A stretch of 64,000 nt of DNA from assembly GCF_004118375.1 (NCBI RefSeq), contig NZ_SDHX01000001.1, forward strand, positions 1,739,693-1,803,692. Reading direction: 5' to 3'. Position 1 is the first letter of the stretch, and each line of letters starts with the position of its first letter. Under the pieces are notes generated by a model, which had not been told where the DNA came from, did no database searches, and saw only the letters and a list, made by a program, of their open reading frames with translations. This document shows positions 42,657-49,872 of the stretch, one piece after another. The position numbers were made by a program, and so were the translations under genes. The stretch is from Oleiharenicola lentus (GTDB lineage Bacteria; Verrucomicrobiota; Verrucomicrobiia; Opitutales; Opitutaceae).

Positions 42657-44128
42657 GCCGGACGTTGGGCGCTCGCCGGCATCTTGACCTCGATCGTCGT
42701 CGGGCAGTGCGCGAGGCCGAAGGATTTGTCGCGCGGCATCACGTCGAACCGAATGCTGTCGTAGCGGCGGTGGATCACCTGGACCTCACCATTCACCAGC
42801 CGCACCCAGCCGAGGGAGATGAAATAGACGCCGGCCTGCACGTTGAGCTGCACCTCGAAGCGGACCTCGACCCGGCCCCCGGGTGGGACGGAGGGCGGGG
42901 ACTGGTTTTGGAAATAGGTGTTGGTGCCGTAGATTTCCTGGCCGCGGACATCCTTGATCGTGAGGGCGTAGATGGGATCGGGGATGGTTTGGGCGGCCAA
43001 GCATGACAGGCGCACGCGGATCCGACTGCCCGCAGGGAAGGCGAGGCGGGGCTGGTCGTCGGCATCGGTCAGCGTGACGGTCTCGATCCGGCCCATTTCG
43101 CCGCCATAGGCGTATTCCTTGTCGGAGATTTGTTGGTGGGAGCGTTCCTCGGTGAGGAGGTTTTCCGAGGCCGACGCCGCGAGGTCGGAGGCGAGGAGGG
43201 AAGCCGGAGCGGGGAGGCTGGAGGCGGGAGGCTGGGCACCGGCTGATTCGGAAGAATTAGTCCCGTCGATTGCTTCTCCGGAGTGCGGTCTCCCTTCTCC
43301 GGTCTCCGTTCGCTGCCGCAGCGCGGCGAGGTCGTCGCGAATCGCTTCCACGCCGTGCGGGCTGGTGATGAGCTTCGTGTAGATGTTGGTGACGTCGTTG
43401 GGCGAGCCCTTGAGCAGCACCTCGCCGCGCTCGAGCAGGACGGCGGTGCGGCACATGCGTTTCACCGCGTTGGTGTCGTGGGAGACGAAGATGATCGTGC
43501 GGCCTTCCTTGAGCATTTGCTCGAGCGTGGCGTGGCACTTGAATTGGAACCGGGCATCGCCGACCGCGAGGGCCTCGTCGATAATGAGGATGTCGGCGTC
43601 CACGTGCACACACACGGCGAACGCCAGCCGCAGCGTCATGCCGCTGGAGTAGGTGCGGACCGGCTGGTCGATGAATTCGCCGATGCCCGAGTAGGCGACG
43701 ATGGCGTCGAATTTCTGGGCAATCTCCGGCTTGGTCAGGCCGAGGATTGCGGCGTTGAGGTGGATGTTTTCACGGCCGGTGAAGTCAGGATTGAAACCGC
43801 TGCCCAGCTCCAGCAGGGCGGCCACGCGGCCGTGGACGGCGATGGTGCCGGTCGAGGGCTGGACCGTGCCGGCGATCATCTGGAGGAGGGTGCTCTTGCC
43901 CGCGCCGTTGCGGCCGATGATGCCGAGGCACTCGCCGCGGGTGATGGCGAGGGAGATTGCCTTCACGGCGGTGAACTGGCGGGTCGCCGCCGCCGGTTTG
44001 CCGCCCGACCAGAGCCGGCGCAGCGGCGCCATCAGGCGCGCGGCCGGGTCGTCCCAGATGGTGTAGGTCTTGGTGACGCCGTGCAGGGAGATGACGGTCT
44101 CGGAGGGGGATTCCTCGGCAGAAGGCAT
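42653..44128 (-). CDS. wzt: Wzt-like ABC transporter ATPase with C-terminal glycan-binding domain
   Basis: This 491-residue protein has an N-terminal ATPase domain (~10-250): Walker A GRNGAGKST (~73-81), signature YSSGMTLRLAF (~160-170), Walker B ILIIDEALAVGDARF and H-loop VSHDTN. Residues ~335-475 form a beta-sandwich like the Wzt C-terminal domain, which recognises the glycan end. Between the two lies a linker (~274-309) encoded by an inverted heptamer repeat. The matching permease (Wzm) is not found in the window. It would export a lipid-linked polysaccharide across the inner membrane. Confidence 0.9.
   Translation of the reverse strand: MPSAEESPSETVISLHGVTKTYTIWDDPAARLMAPLRRLWSGGKPAAATRQFTAVKAISLAITRGECLGIIGRNGAGKSTLLQMIAGTVQPSTGTIAVHGRVAALLELGSGFNPDFTGRENIHLNAAILGLTKPEIAQKFDAIVAYSGIGEFIDQPVRTYSSGMTLRLAFAVCVHVDADILIIDEALAVGDARFQFKCHATLEQMLKEGRTIIFVSHDTNAVKRMCRTAVLLERGEVLLKGSPNDVTNIYTKLITSPHGVEAIRDDLAALRQRTETGEGRPHSGEAIDGTNSSESAGAQPPASSLPAPASLLASDLAASASENLLTEERSHQQISDKEYAYGGEMGRIETVTLTDADDQPRLAFPAGSRIRVRLSCLAAQTIPDPIYALTIKDVRGQEIYGTNTYFQNQSPPSVPPGGRVEVRFEVQLNVQAGVYFISLGWVRLVNGEVQVIHRRYDSIRFDVMPRDKSFGLAHCPTTIEVKMPASAQRPA
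43203..43307. repeat. In-frame inverted heptamer element inside the wzt-like gene
   Basis: Five units of the GCTGGAG/GCGGGAG type (43203-43237) and five of the CTTCTCC/GGTCTCC type (43273-43307) surround an AT-richer centre. The frame stays open. It encodes about residues 274-309 (TETGEGRPHSGEA ... QPPASSLPAPAS), similar to the insert in the 1345-residue glycosyltransferase. Confidence 0.9.
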
Positions 44129-44685
44129 GACGGCGTCAGGAGAAGGGAGGAGGGAGAAGGGGGCAAGGATGGAGAGGGGCGCGCGAAGCGCGGGAGAAGG
44201 GAGGAGGGAGGAGGGAGAAGGGAGACCGGAGAGCAGTGGACAGTGAGACGGTGGCCGGTTGTGGGAGAGTGAAGGCGGAGGCGGGAGGAGGGAGGAGGGA
44301 AAAGGGAGGAGGGAAGGTGGACCGTCGGACAGTAGCCGGTCGGACGGTGGAGGGAGGCAGGAAGCCGGAGGGGGAGACCTGAAACTTGAGACCTGAAACC
44401 TGAGGTGCCGGCCCGTGCTGCCAAAGCACTTCAGTTCTCAGCCGGGTTCAGGCAGCCGAGGTGGAGCGACCTGCTCCTCAGGGCGCTTTCTGCGCAGCGG
44501 ACATCCTCAGCGCGTTGGGGAGCCGTTTCGGCAGGCTCAAGGCCCTGAGCTCGTCGAACGGGCAACGCGCGCCACCGTATGGTCGATACGGTTCTCCTTT
44601 GGGGCGTCGTTTCAACGGCTTGAGCTCAGCTCTCAGGTTTCAGCCATCAGGATTCTGCACTCGTCCACCCTCTTCTGTCCACCGG
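44129..44685. other. Repeat-rich intergenic region upstream of wzt
   Basis: These 557 bp hold no supported gene. From 44137 to about 44325 the plus strand is nearly pure purine, with 7-bp periodicity (GAGAAGG, GAGGAGG, GAGACCG units). At 44377-44404 are four units ACCTGAA/ACTTGAG, and complementary units (CTCAGCT, CTCAGGT, TTCAGCC) lie at 44625-44645. A TCGTCGAACGG-type dispersed sequence is near 44530-44562. A promoter for wzt must be here or further upstream. Confidence 0.65.
44377..44404. repeat. Four ACCTGAA-type heptamers
   Basis: Units ACCTGAA, ACTTGAG, ACCTGAA, ACCTGAG are in tandem. The same family occurs at 46000-46104 and 46731-46765. Confidence 0.8.
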
Positions 44686-45924
44686 CTAGCGCGGTGCCTG
44701 GCGACGCGACTCCGTCGCGGTCGCGCCGAGCGCCGCATTGATCTGCGCGAGAGCTTCCGGTTTCAGGCCGAGGATGGGATCGGTGGCGTCGGGGGTGGTT
44801 TCGATGAAGAGCTGGTCGTCCTTCACTTCCAGCCGGGAGATTTCGCGAACGGACGTGAAGAGATCGAGGGGCAGCACCAGACGGGTGCGTTGGCCGACAT
44901 CCACCAGCCGGACGCCACGGACCACCATCTTGGTGGCGCCGTTCAGGGGATCGAAGCGCAGGCCCTGGATCGGGCGATCAGGCAGGACGAAGCGCAGGGT
45001 TTGCTGGTTGGCATGGGGTTCAGGTTGGGCGCGCGTGCTGTCCGCCTCGCTCAGACCGGCGCCGAGATCCCAGAAAATCTGGGCCTGCAGGGCGGAGTGT
45101 TCGGTGGTGAGATCCATTTCCAGCTTGAGACCGGGCGGGAGCACCGGGGCGACGTAGCGGGAGAAGTGATAGGAGTTGCGGATGAGGCCGCGGTTGCCGA
45201 CCGGGGCAAAGAGTACGGCCAGACCCGCCATGAAGCCCGCATGCAGGAAGAAGTCTCGCCACCCGCGGGGCCGCCAAGTCGCGGTCAGCACGGCCATGAG
45301 CAGGATGAAGAGCATGCCCGCGAGGTAGCCGGTGGAGAGCAGGCAGCGCAGCAGGTTGCGGTGGTTCATGCCCACCGGGACGAGGTGGGAGAACAGCTCG
45401 ATCCGGGTGGAGGGCGCGCTGGCGCCCGGAGCGGAGATTATTTTCCAGCCCTCGGGCAACGGCTCGATGCCGGCGATGTCGCGCTCGGCCCGGAACAGGT
45501 CGCGGGTGAAGCGGCGGATCTCCTCGTTGCGGCGGTTGATGATGCGCATCTGGCGGATGGTCAGTTCGCCGTCCTTGGGCGGCTGGATCCGCAGTTCCAC
45601 GATCGGCAGATCGGGCAGGGGGAAGGTGTAGGTGAAGGTCTGGGTCGTCGGCGAGATCGGGATCGTGATGTTGTCGAACGGCCGGTTGCCGAACCGGTTC
45701 ACATCATAGCGGATGATCACCTCGCCGTTGACGTTGCTGGCGCAGGAAATTTCCAGGTAATTGATGTCCGTGCCCGGATTGTTGAGCGGATACCACTCGA
45801 GCGGGACCTCCTGCGGGAGCAAGAAGCCGATGACCGCCACGACCGCCGCCAAAGCCAAACGCCCCCACGATGGCGCGAGCCAGCTGGGCTCGGGTGGTGG
45901 AGTGGGCGGGATGGGCTCGGGCAT
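44686..45924 (-). CDS. Membrane protein of unknown function
   Basis: This 412-residue protein has a Pro-rich N-terminus (MPEPIPPTPPPEPSW), one membrane helix at ~24-41, and a beta-rich, probably periplasmic part (~45-190). Two central membrane helices follow at ~198-220 and ~230-250, then another beta-rich region to the end. It is not an ABC permease and shows no enzymatic motif I recognise. It is flanked on both sides by heptamer repeat arrays and lies between the Wzt-like and Wzz-like genes on the same strand. A role in polysaccharide export or modification is inferred only from location. Confidence 0.65.
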   Translation of the reverse strand: MPEPIPPTPPPEPSWLAPSWGRLALAAVVAVIGFLLPQEVPLEWYPLNNPGTDINYLEISCASNVNGEVIIRYDVNRFGNRPFDNITIPISPTTQTFTYTFPLPDLPIVELRIQPPKDGELTIRQMRIINRRNEEIRRFTRDLFRAERDIAGIEPLPEGWKIISAPGASAPSTRIELFSHLVPVGMNHRNLLRCLLSTGYLAGMLFILLMAVLTATWRPRGWRDFFLHAGFMAGLAVLFAPVGNRGLIRNSYHFSRYVAPVLPPGLKLEMDLTTEHSALQAQIFWDLGAGLSEADSTRAQPEPHANQQTLRFVLPDRPIQGLRFDPLNGATKMVVRGVRLVDVGQRTRLVLPLDLFTSVREISRLEVKDDQLFIETTPDATDPILGLKPEALAQINAALGATATESRRQAPR

Positions 45925-46265
45925 GGGTTTTGCCGAGGAGAAAGCAGAAGGGAGAAGGGGGCAAGGAAGGAGAACCTGTAGAGGAAGCCTGTGGCGGAGA
46001 CCTGAGATCTGAGACCTGAGAGCTGAGACTTGAGATCTGAGATCTGAGACCTGAGATCTGAAATCTGAAAGCTGAGACCTGAGGGGTGAAACCTGAGAGC
46101 TGAAGCCAAGATATCAGGATAGCCCGCCTATTTCACACCCAGAGGTGAGGAATAGGCGCCCTGTCGGGCCGACCTTGTCGGGGCTAACCGCGACGAAGTC
46201 GCATTTGTCGGAGGCAAAACGGATATTTCTGATTCAACGTTTTTCATTGGGGTGAAATATCCGGG
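45925..46265. other. Intergenic region with heptamer array and two hairpins
   Basis: No gene is supported in these 341 bp. It contains purine heptamers near 45945-45972, the 15-unit array at 46000-46104, an 8-bp inverted repeat (CGCCTATT 46125-46132, AATAGGCG 46151-46158) and a 9-bp one (GGATATTTC 46221-46229, GAAATATCC 46254-46262). The last lies just downstream of the four-helix-bundle gene and could be its terminator. Confidence 0.6.
46000..46104. repeat. Fifteen tandem heptamers (ANCTGAG type)
   Basis: Fifteen consecutive 7-bp units of the form ACCTGAG, ATCTGAG, AGCTGAG or ATCTGAA run without interruption; only one (GGGTGAA) departs strongly. The unit length is not a multiple of three and no gene crosses it. 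Confidence 0.92.
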
Positions 46266-46637
46266 CTAGGTGTGTTCTTTTGCCGTTTTGGCCATGGCGA
46301 CAAAGATCGAGATCAATTCGTCGGCTTCTTTCCAAAGAGGGTTCACGATGTCTGCAGATATGCCGCAGTCATCGCGCAATAGTTCCAGCCAAAGCTGGGA
46401 TTCATCAGCCTCCTGGGTGCATAATTCGATCTTCGCGATGAACTCATCGCGACTCCGGGCCCTGGAGTCTTCCCGATAATTGGCGGCTACGGAAGTCCCG
46501 GACCTCAGCAATTGTTTGCCCAGCACCCTTAGCTCCTCCCGCTGTTTGTCGATGGAGATATAAAATCTCACCACAGCACTCGCGAATGCCTTTGTTCGTC
46601 TGCGCATCGCGGCTTTTCTTTCTTCGTTAATGGTCAT
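46266..46637 (-). CDS. Four-helix-bundle protein (23S rRNA intervening-sequence family)
   Basis: This 123-residue, all-helical protein resembles the S23/four-helix-bundle family first noted as reading frames inside 23S rRNA intervening sequences and later found free in many genomes. The pattern LRSGTSVAANYREDSRARS (~45-63) is typical, as are the many charged helices. The function of the family is unknown. It is not inside an rRNA here. Its codon use looks less GC-rich than its neighbours, and it is surrounded by repeats, so it may be a recent arrival. Confidence 0.82.
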   Translation of the reverse strand: MTINEERKAAMRRRTKAFASAVVRFYISIDKQREELRVLGKQLLRSGTSVAANYREDSRARSRDEFIAKIELCTQEADESQLWLELLRDDCGISADIVNPLWKEADELISIFVAMAKTAKEHT

Positions 46638-46730
46638 GATCGACGTTAACAGGATCCCTGCGGTGGCTGATCCAGGAAATGGCCACTTTTAAGGTTCCCC
46701 CTGCCTCAGATCGGCGCTCGGAGAAGCGAA

Positions 46731-46821
46731 ATCTGAAATCTGAAACGTGAGACCTGAAACCTGAGGTGGTGACTCGCCGCCACCGGTTCCAACTTCAGGT
46801 CTCAGTATTCAGCTCTCAGGT
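46731..46821. repeat. Inverted pair of ACCTGAA heptamer arrays
   Basis: Five units (ATCTGAA, ATCTGAA, ACGTGAG, ACCTGAA, ACCTGAG; 46731-46765) are followed by four complementary units (TTCAGGT, CTCAGTA, TTCAGCT, CTCAGGT; 46794-46821). The transcript can form a hairpin directly downstream of the Wzz-like gene end at 46833. Confidence 0.85.
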
Positions 46822-46832
46822 TTCGTATTCCT

Positions 46833-48245
46833 CTACCGCCGCTTCGCGCCGGTAATACCCAACAGGCTCAGGCCGAGGCCGAGGGCGCCGCCGATGCCGA
46901 GGCCGGCGATGCCGGCCATGGCGAGGCTGCGGTAGAAGCTGCCGGTCCTGGCCTGCATGCTCACGCGGATGGCGTCGGCATACTGTTGCTTCTGGTAATC
47001 TTCGTAGGTGAGACGAAGATTCTGCATCAGGTCGTCATACACCTTGCGGAGGTCCGCGAGGGACTTCTCGAATTGCGCCAGGGCGTTCTGTTGGGCCGAG
47101 GCGTTGCTCTTGATGAAGGACTCCATGGTGTCACGGCGCTCCTGCAGGATGGCCTTTTCCGACTGGATGCGGCGGGTCTTGAGGCTCGCGTCGAGGGCCT
47201 GCCGGACGAGGAAGTTGTAGGCATCGTTGGCGAGCAGCGAGTCCACCAGGCCCTGGTCCACGACCAGGCCGTCATTGCGCTGCTGGGCGGACTGGGATTT
47301 TACCCCGATGGCCAGTTTCTGTTCGCGCTCCTGCGCCTGCTTGAGGAGGTCGTGCACGACTTTCTCCTCTTCCACGGCCCGCAGCTGCTCGTCGCTCAGG
47401 GTTTTGAGATAATAGTCCATCTTGACCAGGGCGAGCTGGCGGTCGCGGGAGAGGCCGTCGCGGCGGATCAGGCCGAGCACCTCGTTCAGGCGGATCTGGG
47501 TGAAGAGCTGGCTCTGCTTGTGGAGGTCGCTGAAAGTCAGGTTGGTCCGCGGGGAGCGGAAAGCCCGCGCCGTCTCGGACATCTGGCCCAGGAACGCGTT
47601 GATGTTCTGACTCTCGCGGTTGAGGACCAGATCGTAGTCGTAGAAATCGGCTCCCGCGAGGGACTCGAAGGCCTTGCCCATCCCGAGGGGCAGGGCGACG
47701 TAAGTGCGGGTGAACTTTTCCTGGTAGATGCTGACGATTTCGCCCAACAGGCTCTCGCGCTGGTCCGGGCTGAGCGGGAAGCGGCGGGGCAGGGTGAGGC
47801 TGAGGGAATACTCATCGGGGACATAGACGCGGGGCGTCTGGCCCGCCGCGCGCTGCTTGTCGCGCTCCTTGATGACGCTGTCGGGAATGATGCCCTCGAT
47901 GCTCAGGGCGGCCCGCACCTTGGCCTGGGTCTCGTCGGTGGCTTCGAGCCCTTTGCGTTTCAGGGCCTCGGCAATGATCTCAGGCGAGCGGAGGTCGTCG
48001 GCAGAGAACTTGGACTTGTCGGGGTATTCGCCTTTCTCGAAGCCCGTGAAACTGAACACGACCCGAGTGGAGGTCGTCACACTGAGGAATCCGCCCGCGG
48101 CGGCGAAAATCGCGGCTGCCAGTCCCAGTCCAAGTGCCCCCAGCCCCACGGTAACGGCCAGACCCTTGCGCACACGGGCAATCAATTCGGCGATATCAAT
48201 CGCATCGTCATCGGGGTAGGGGCGGGAGTCGGGGGGATTCGTCAT
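46833..48245 (-). CDS. Wzz-like chain-length determinant / membrane-anchored coiled-coil protein
   Basis: This 470-residue protein has a membrane helix near ~28-52 (glycine-rich), a long mostly helical periplasmic part (~60-435) with coiled-coil stretches at ~320-410, and a second membrane segment at ~438-462. It ends in KRR. This N/C-terminal anchoring with a periplasmic coiled coil matches polysaccharide co-polymerases, but the classic Wzz proline-glycine motif is weak. It differs clearly from the Wzc-like kinase at 34-2211. It probably sets chain length for one of the glycans. Heptamer arrays flank it on both sides. Confidence 0.72.
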   Translation of the reverse strand: MTNPPDSRPYPDDDAIDIAELIARVRKGLAVTVGLGALGLGLAAAIFAAAGGFLSVTTSTRVVFSFTGFEKGEYPDKSKFSADDLRSPEIIAEALKRKGLEATDETQAKVRAALSIEGIIPDSVIKERDKQRAAGQTPRVYVPDEYSLSLTLPRRFPLSPDQRESLLGEIVSIYQEKFTRTYVALPLGMGKAFESLAGADFYDYDLVLNRESQNINAFLGQMSETARAFRSPRTNLTFSDLHKQSQLFTQIRLNEVLGLIRRDGLSRDRQLALVKMDYYLKTLSDEQLRAVEEEKVVHDLLKQAQEREQKLAIGVKSQSAQQRNDGLVVDQGLVDSLLANDAYNFLVRQALDASLKTRRIQSEKAILQERRDTMESFIKSNASAQQNALAQFEKSLADLRKVYDDLMQNLRLTYEDYQKQQYADAIRVSMQARTGSFYRSLAMAGIAGLGIGGALGLGLSLLGITGAKRR

Positions 48246-48300
48246 GGGAAGGGCGCGCGGCGCGCGCCAGATTAATTCTGAAGTTTATGTTGCAGGCTGG

Positions 48301-48412
48301 CTAGGGACTAGGAACTAGCGACTAGCGACTAGCGACTAGGGACTAGAAACTAGGAACTAGGGACTAGGGACTAGGGACTAGAAACTAGGAACTAGGAACT
48401 AGGAACTAGCGT
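48301..48412. repeat. Sixteen tandem heptamers (CTAGNRA type)
   Basis: Sixteen uninterrupted 7-bp units are present: CTAGGGA, CTAGGAA, CTAGCGA or CTAGAAA, the last being CTAGCGT. It is the longest array in the window and lies about 50 bp upstream of the Wzz-like gene start. Two more units recur at 48754-48767. Confidence 0.95.
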
Positions 48413-48635
48413 CCAGCATCCATGAAGCGGGAATGGAGGCGGTTCAATCCCGGATTGTCGGATGTGACTTGGAGGGGTCGCGGCGCAGGAGGCGCCAAGG
48501 CGCACCCGTTTAAGTTTTAAGTGGAAGTGTAAGTTTGAAGGCTGACTAGGGGCGTCTTCAACCCTTGGACGTCTCTCAGAAACTGAGGACCTGACCAGAA
48601 CCTATCTGGATTCGATCGTCATCCAACGTCCCTAC

Positions 48636-48719
48636 CGTCATCCTGAGCCTGGCGAAGGATCCAGCAGCATTATCGCCAGCGGACATCATCTTGGATCCTT
48701 CACTTCGCTCAGGATGACG
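48636..48719. repeat. GTCATCCTGAG-type inverted repeat
   Basis: The 28-nt arms at 48636-48663 and 48692-48719 pair with few mismatches (CGTCATCCTGAG ... GAAGGATCCA and its complement). Sequences of this type are known as dispersed repeats in several bacterial groups. No open frame is involved. Confidence 0.8.
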
Positions 48720-48769
48720 GGTTTCGAGAGTTTGAAGGGTTTAAAAACTCGCCCTAGCGACTGGGGACT

Positions 48770-48824
48770 AGAAAGGATCTAGAAAGGATCCAGCAAGGAT
48801 GTAGAAGGGATCCAGAAGGGATGC
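48770..48824. repeat. Five tandem 11-bp units (AGAAAGGATCC type)
   Basis: Units are AGAAAGGATCT, AGAAAGGATCC, AGCAAGGATGT, AGAAGGGATCC and AGAAGGGATGC. They follow directly on two CTAGCGA/CTGGGGA heptamers. Confidence 0.88.
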
Positions 48825-49102
48825 AGATCATCAGTCAGGGCATCGCCCCCGGACGGTTGAACCACAGATCAAACGGATCAAACCGGGATTATCGGGCAAG
48901 GAGGTTGCGGAGAACACAGTGGGAAGAATGTCGAACGCCGAACTTTTTACGTCAGAACGCCGAATGCGGAAGGCGGGGACTTCAACTTAAACTTTTGCCT
49001 ACGTTTTGGACGAATGTCCAAGAACGTCGGACAAACACATGTCGAGCGAGCATGATGGAACAGTGTCCCACTTCAACTGGCGCGCGTAGCGCGCCTTGGC
49101 CT

Positions 49103-49681
49103 ATGGTTCAAATTTTCTTGAACAAGAAGCGCCGCGAGGTTCAGCTCGCTGGGTTGAAGACCAGCCCGACAGTTGCGGAAGCCAAGGCGGAGTCAGATCC
49201 GGCCTTTGAGCAGGAGTGCGTCGCGCTCTTTGCGAGTTTCCTGCACGTCCTGGGGGCGCCTAATTCGGTCGGAGCGATCTACGGGCTGCTCTTTGCCTCG
49301 CCCGAGCCGCTATGTTTTGCCGAGATTGTCGCGAAGCTAGGTATGAGCAAAGGCTCCGTTAGTCAGGGGTTGGCCTTCTTGCGTCAGAGCGGGGCGGTGA
49401 AAACGGTGAACCGTGGGCCGATGGACGGTGGTCGTAGGGAATATTTCGAGCCCGAGTTAGGGCTGCGCCGTCTCGCGAGCGGGCTTATTAAGGAAAAGAT
49501 CCAGCCGCTCGCAAAAGAGACCAAGGGAGCCGTCGCCCGTCTCAAGCAGCATGCCCAGAACAGCCGCGGCGGTCGGAGTGATTTTCAGATGGATCGGATC
49601 AAGCAATTGGAGATCTGGCACAAGCAACTTGGCCGGGTGCTTCCAGTGGTCCGAACTATGCTCAATATTCCACGTCAGTGA
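49103..49681 (+). CDS. GbsR/MarR-like winged-helix regulator
   Basis: The chosen ATG at 49103 gives 192 residues; an in-frame ATG at 48821 would add 94 residues encoded by repeats. The DNA-binding domain includes VGAIYGLLFASPEPLCFAEI, then the recognition region LGMSKGSVSQGLAFLRQSGA, and a wing at GGRREYFEPE. This matches GbsR-type regulators of the MarR group. The C-terminal ~70 residues are helical. It lies 191 bp before the first nonulosonate gene on the same strand and is the likely local regulator. A 7-bp stem ends 8 bp before the ATG, where no Shine-Dalgarno sequence is evident. Confidence 0.8.
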   Translation: MVQIFLNKKRREVQLAGLKTSPTVAEAKAESDPAFEQECVALFASFLHVLGAPNSVGAIYGLLFASPEPLCFAEIVAKLGMSKGSVSQGLAFLRQSGAVKTVNRGPMDGGRREYFEPELGLRRLASGLIKEKIQPLAKETKGAVARLKQHAQNSRGGRSDFQMDRIKQLEIWHKQLGRVLPVVRTMLNIPRQ

Positions 49682-49872
49682 TTCCACGGAAAGAGTATCG
49701 TCATGCGGTTTCTTCCCGCTGGGAAGCGACGGGACGAAGTTGTGCCTGCATCGCAGCGGCGGAGTTATCGAGCTGGCTTCAGTTGGATGCAGGCAGCCTC
49801 CTTCCGTCCTGCATGGCGTGCTTGCTACGGTGCAAGGTTTATTGCCATTACATACATCAAACCTAGCGAGTT

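Larger units (their letters stand above)
48246..49102. other. Long repeat-filled region before the nonulosonate operon
   Basis: These 857 bp contain no convincing gene. Visible structure is a GC palindrome GGGCGCGCGGCGCGCGCC (48251-48268), the 16-unit heptamer array (48301-48412), an inverted repeat (48636-48719), two further heptamers (48754-48767), five 11-bp units (48770-48824), a 33-bp block shared with 37330-37362 (48873-48905), and a 7-bp stem GGCGCGC-GTA-GCGCGCC (49079-49095) just before the regulator start. An open frame from 48821 joins the regulator, but its first 94 codons run through these repeats. Confidence 0.6.

Noticed and set aside
48301-48412. CRISPR array
   Set aside because: Units are 7 bp with no spacers, and no cas genes are present.
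48821-49102. N-terminal extension of the regulator from the ATG at 48821
   Set aside because: These codons run through tandem and dispersed repeats and give a peptide unlike the family.
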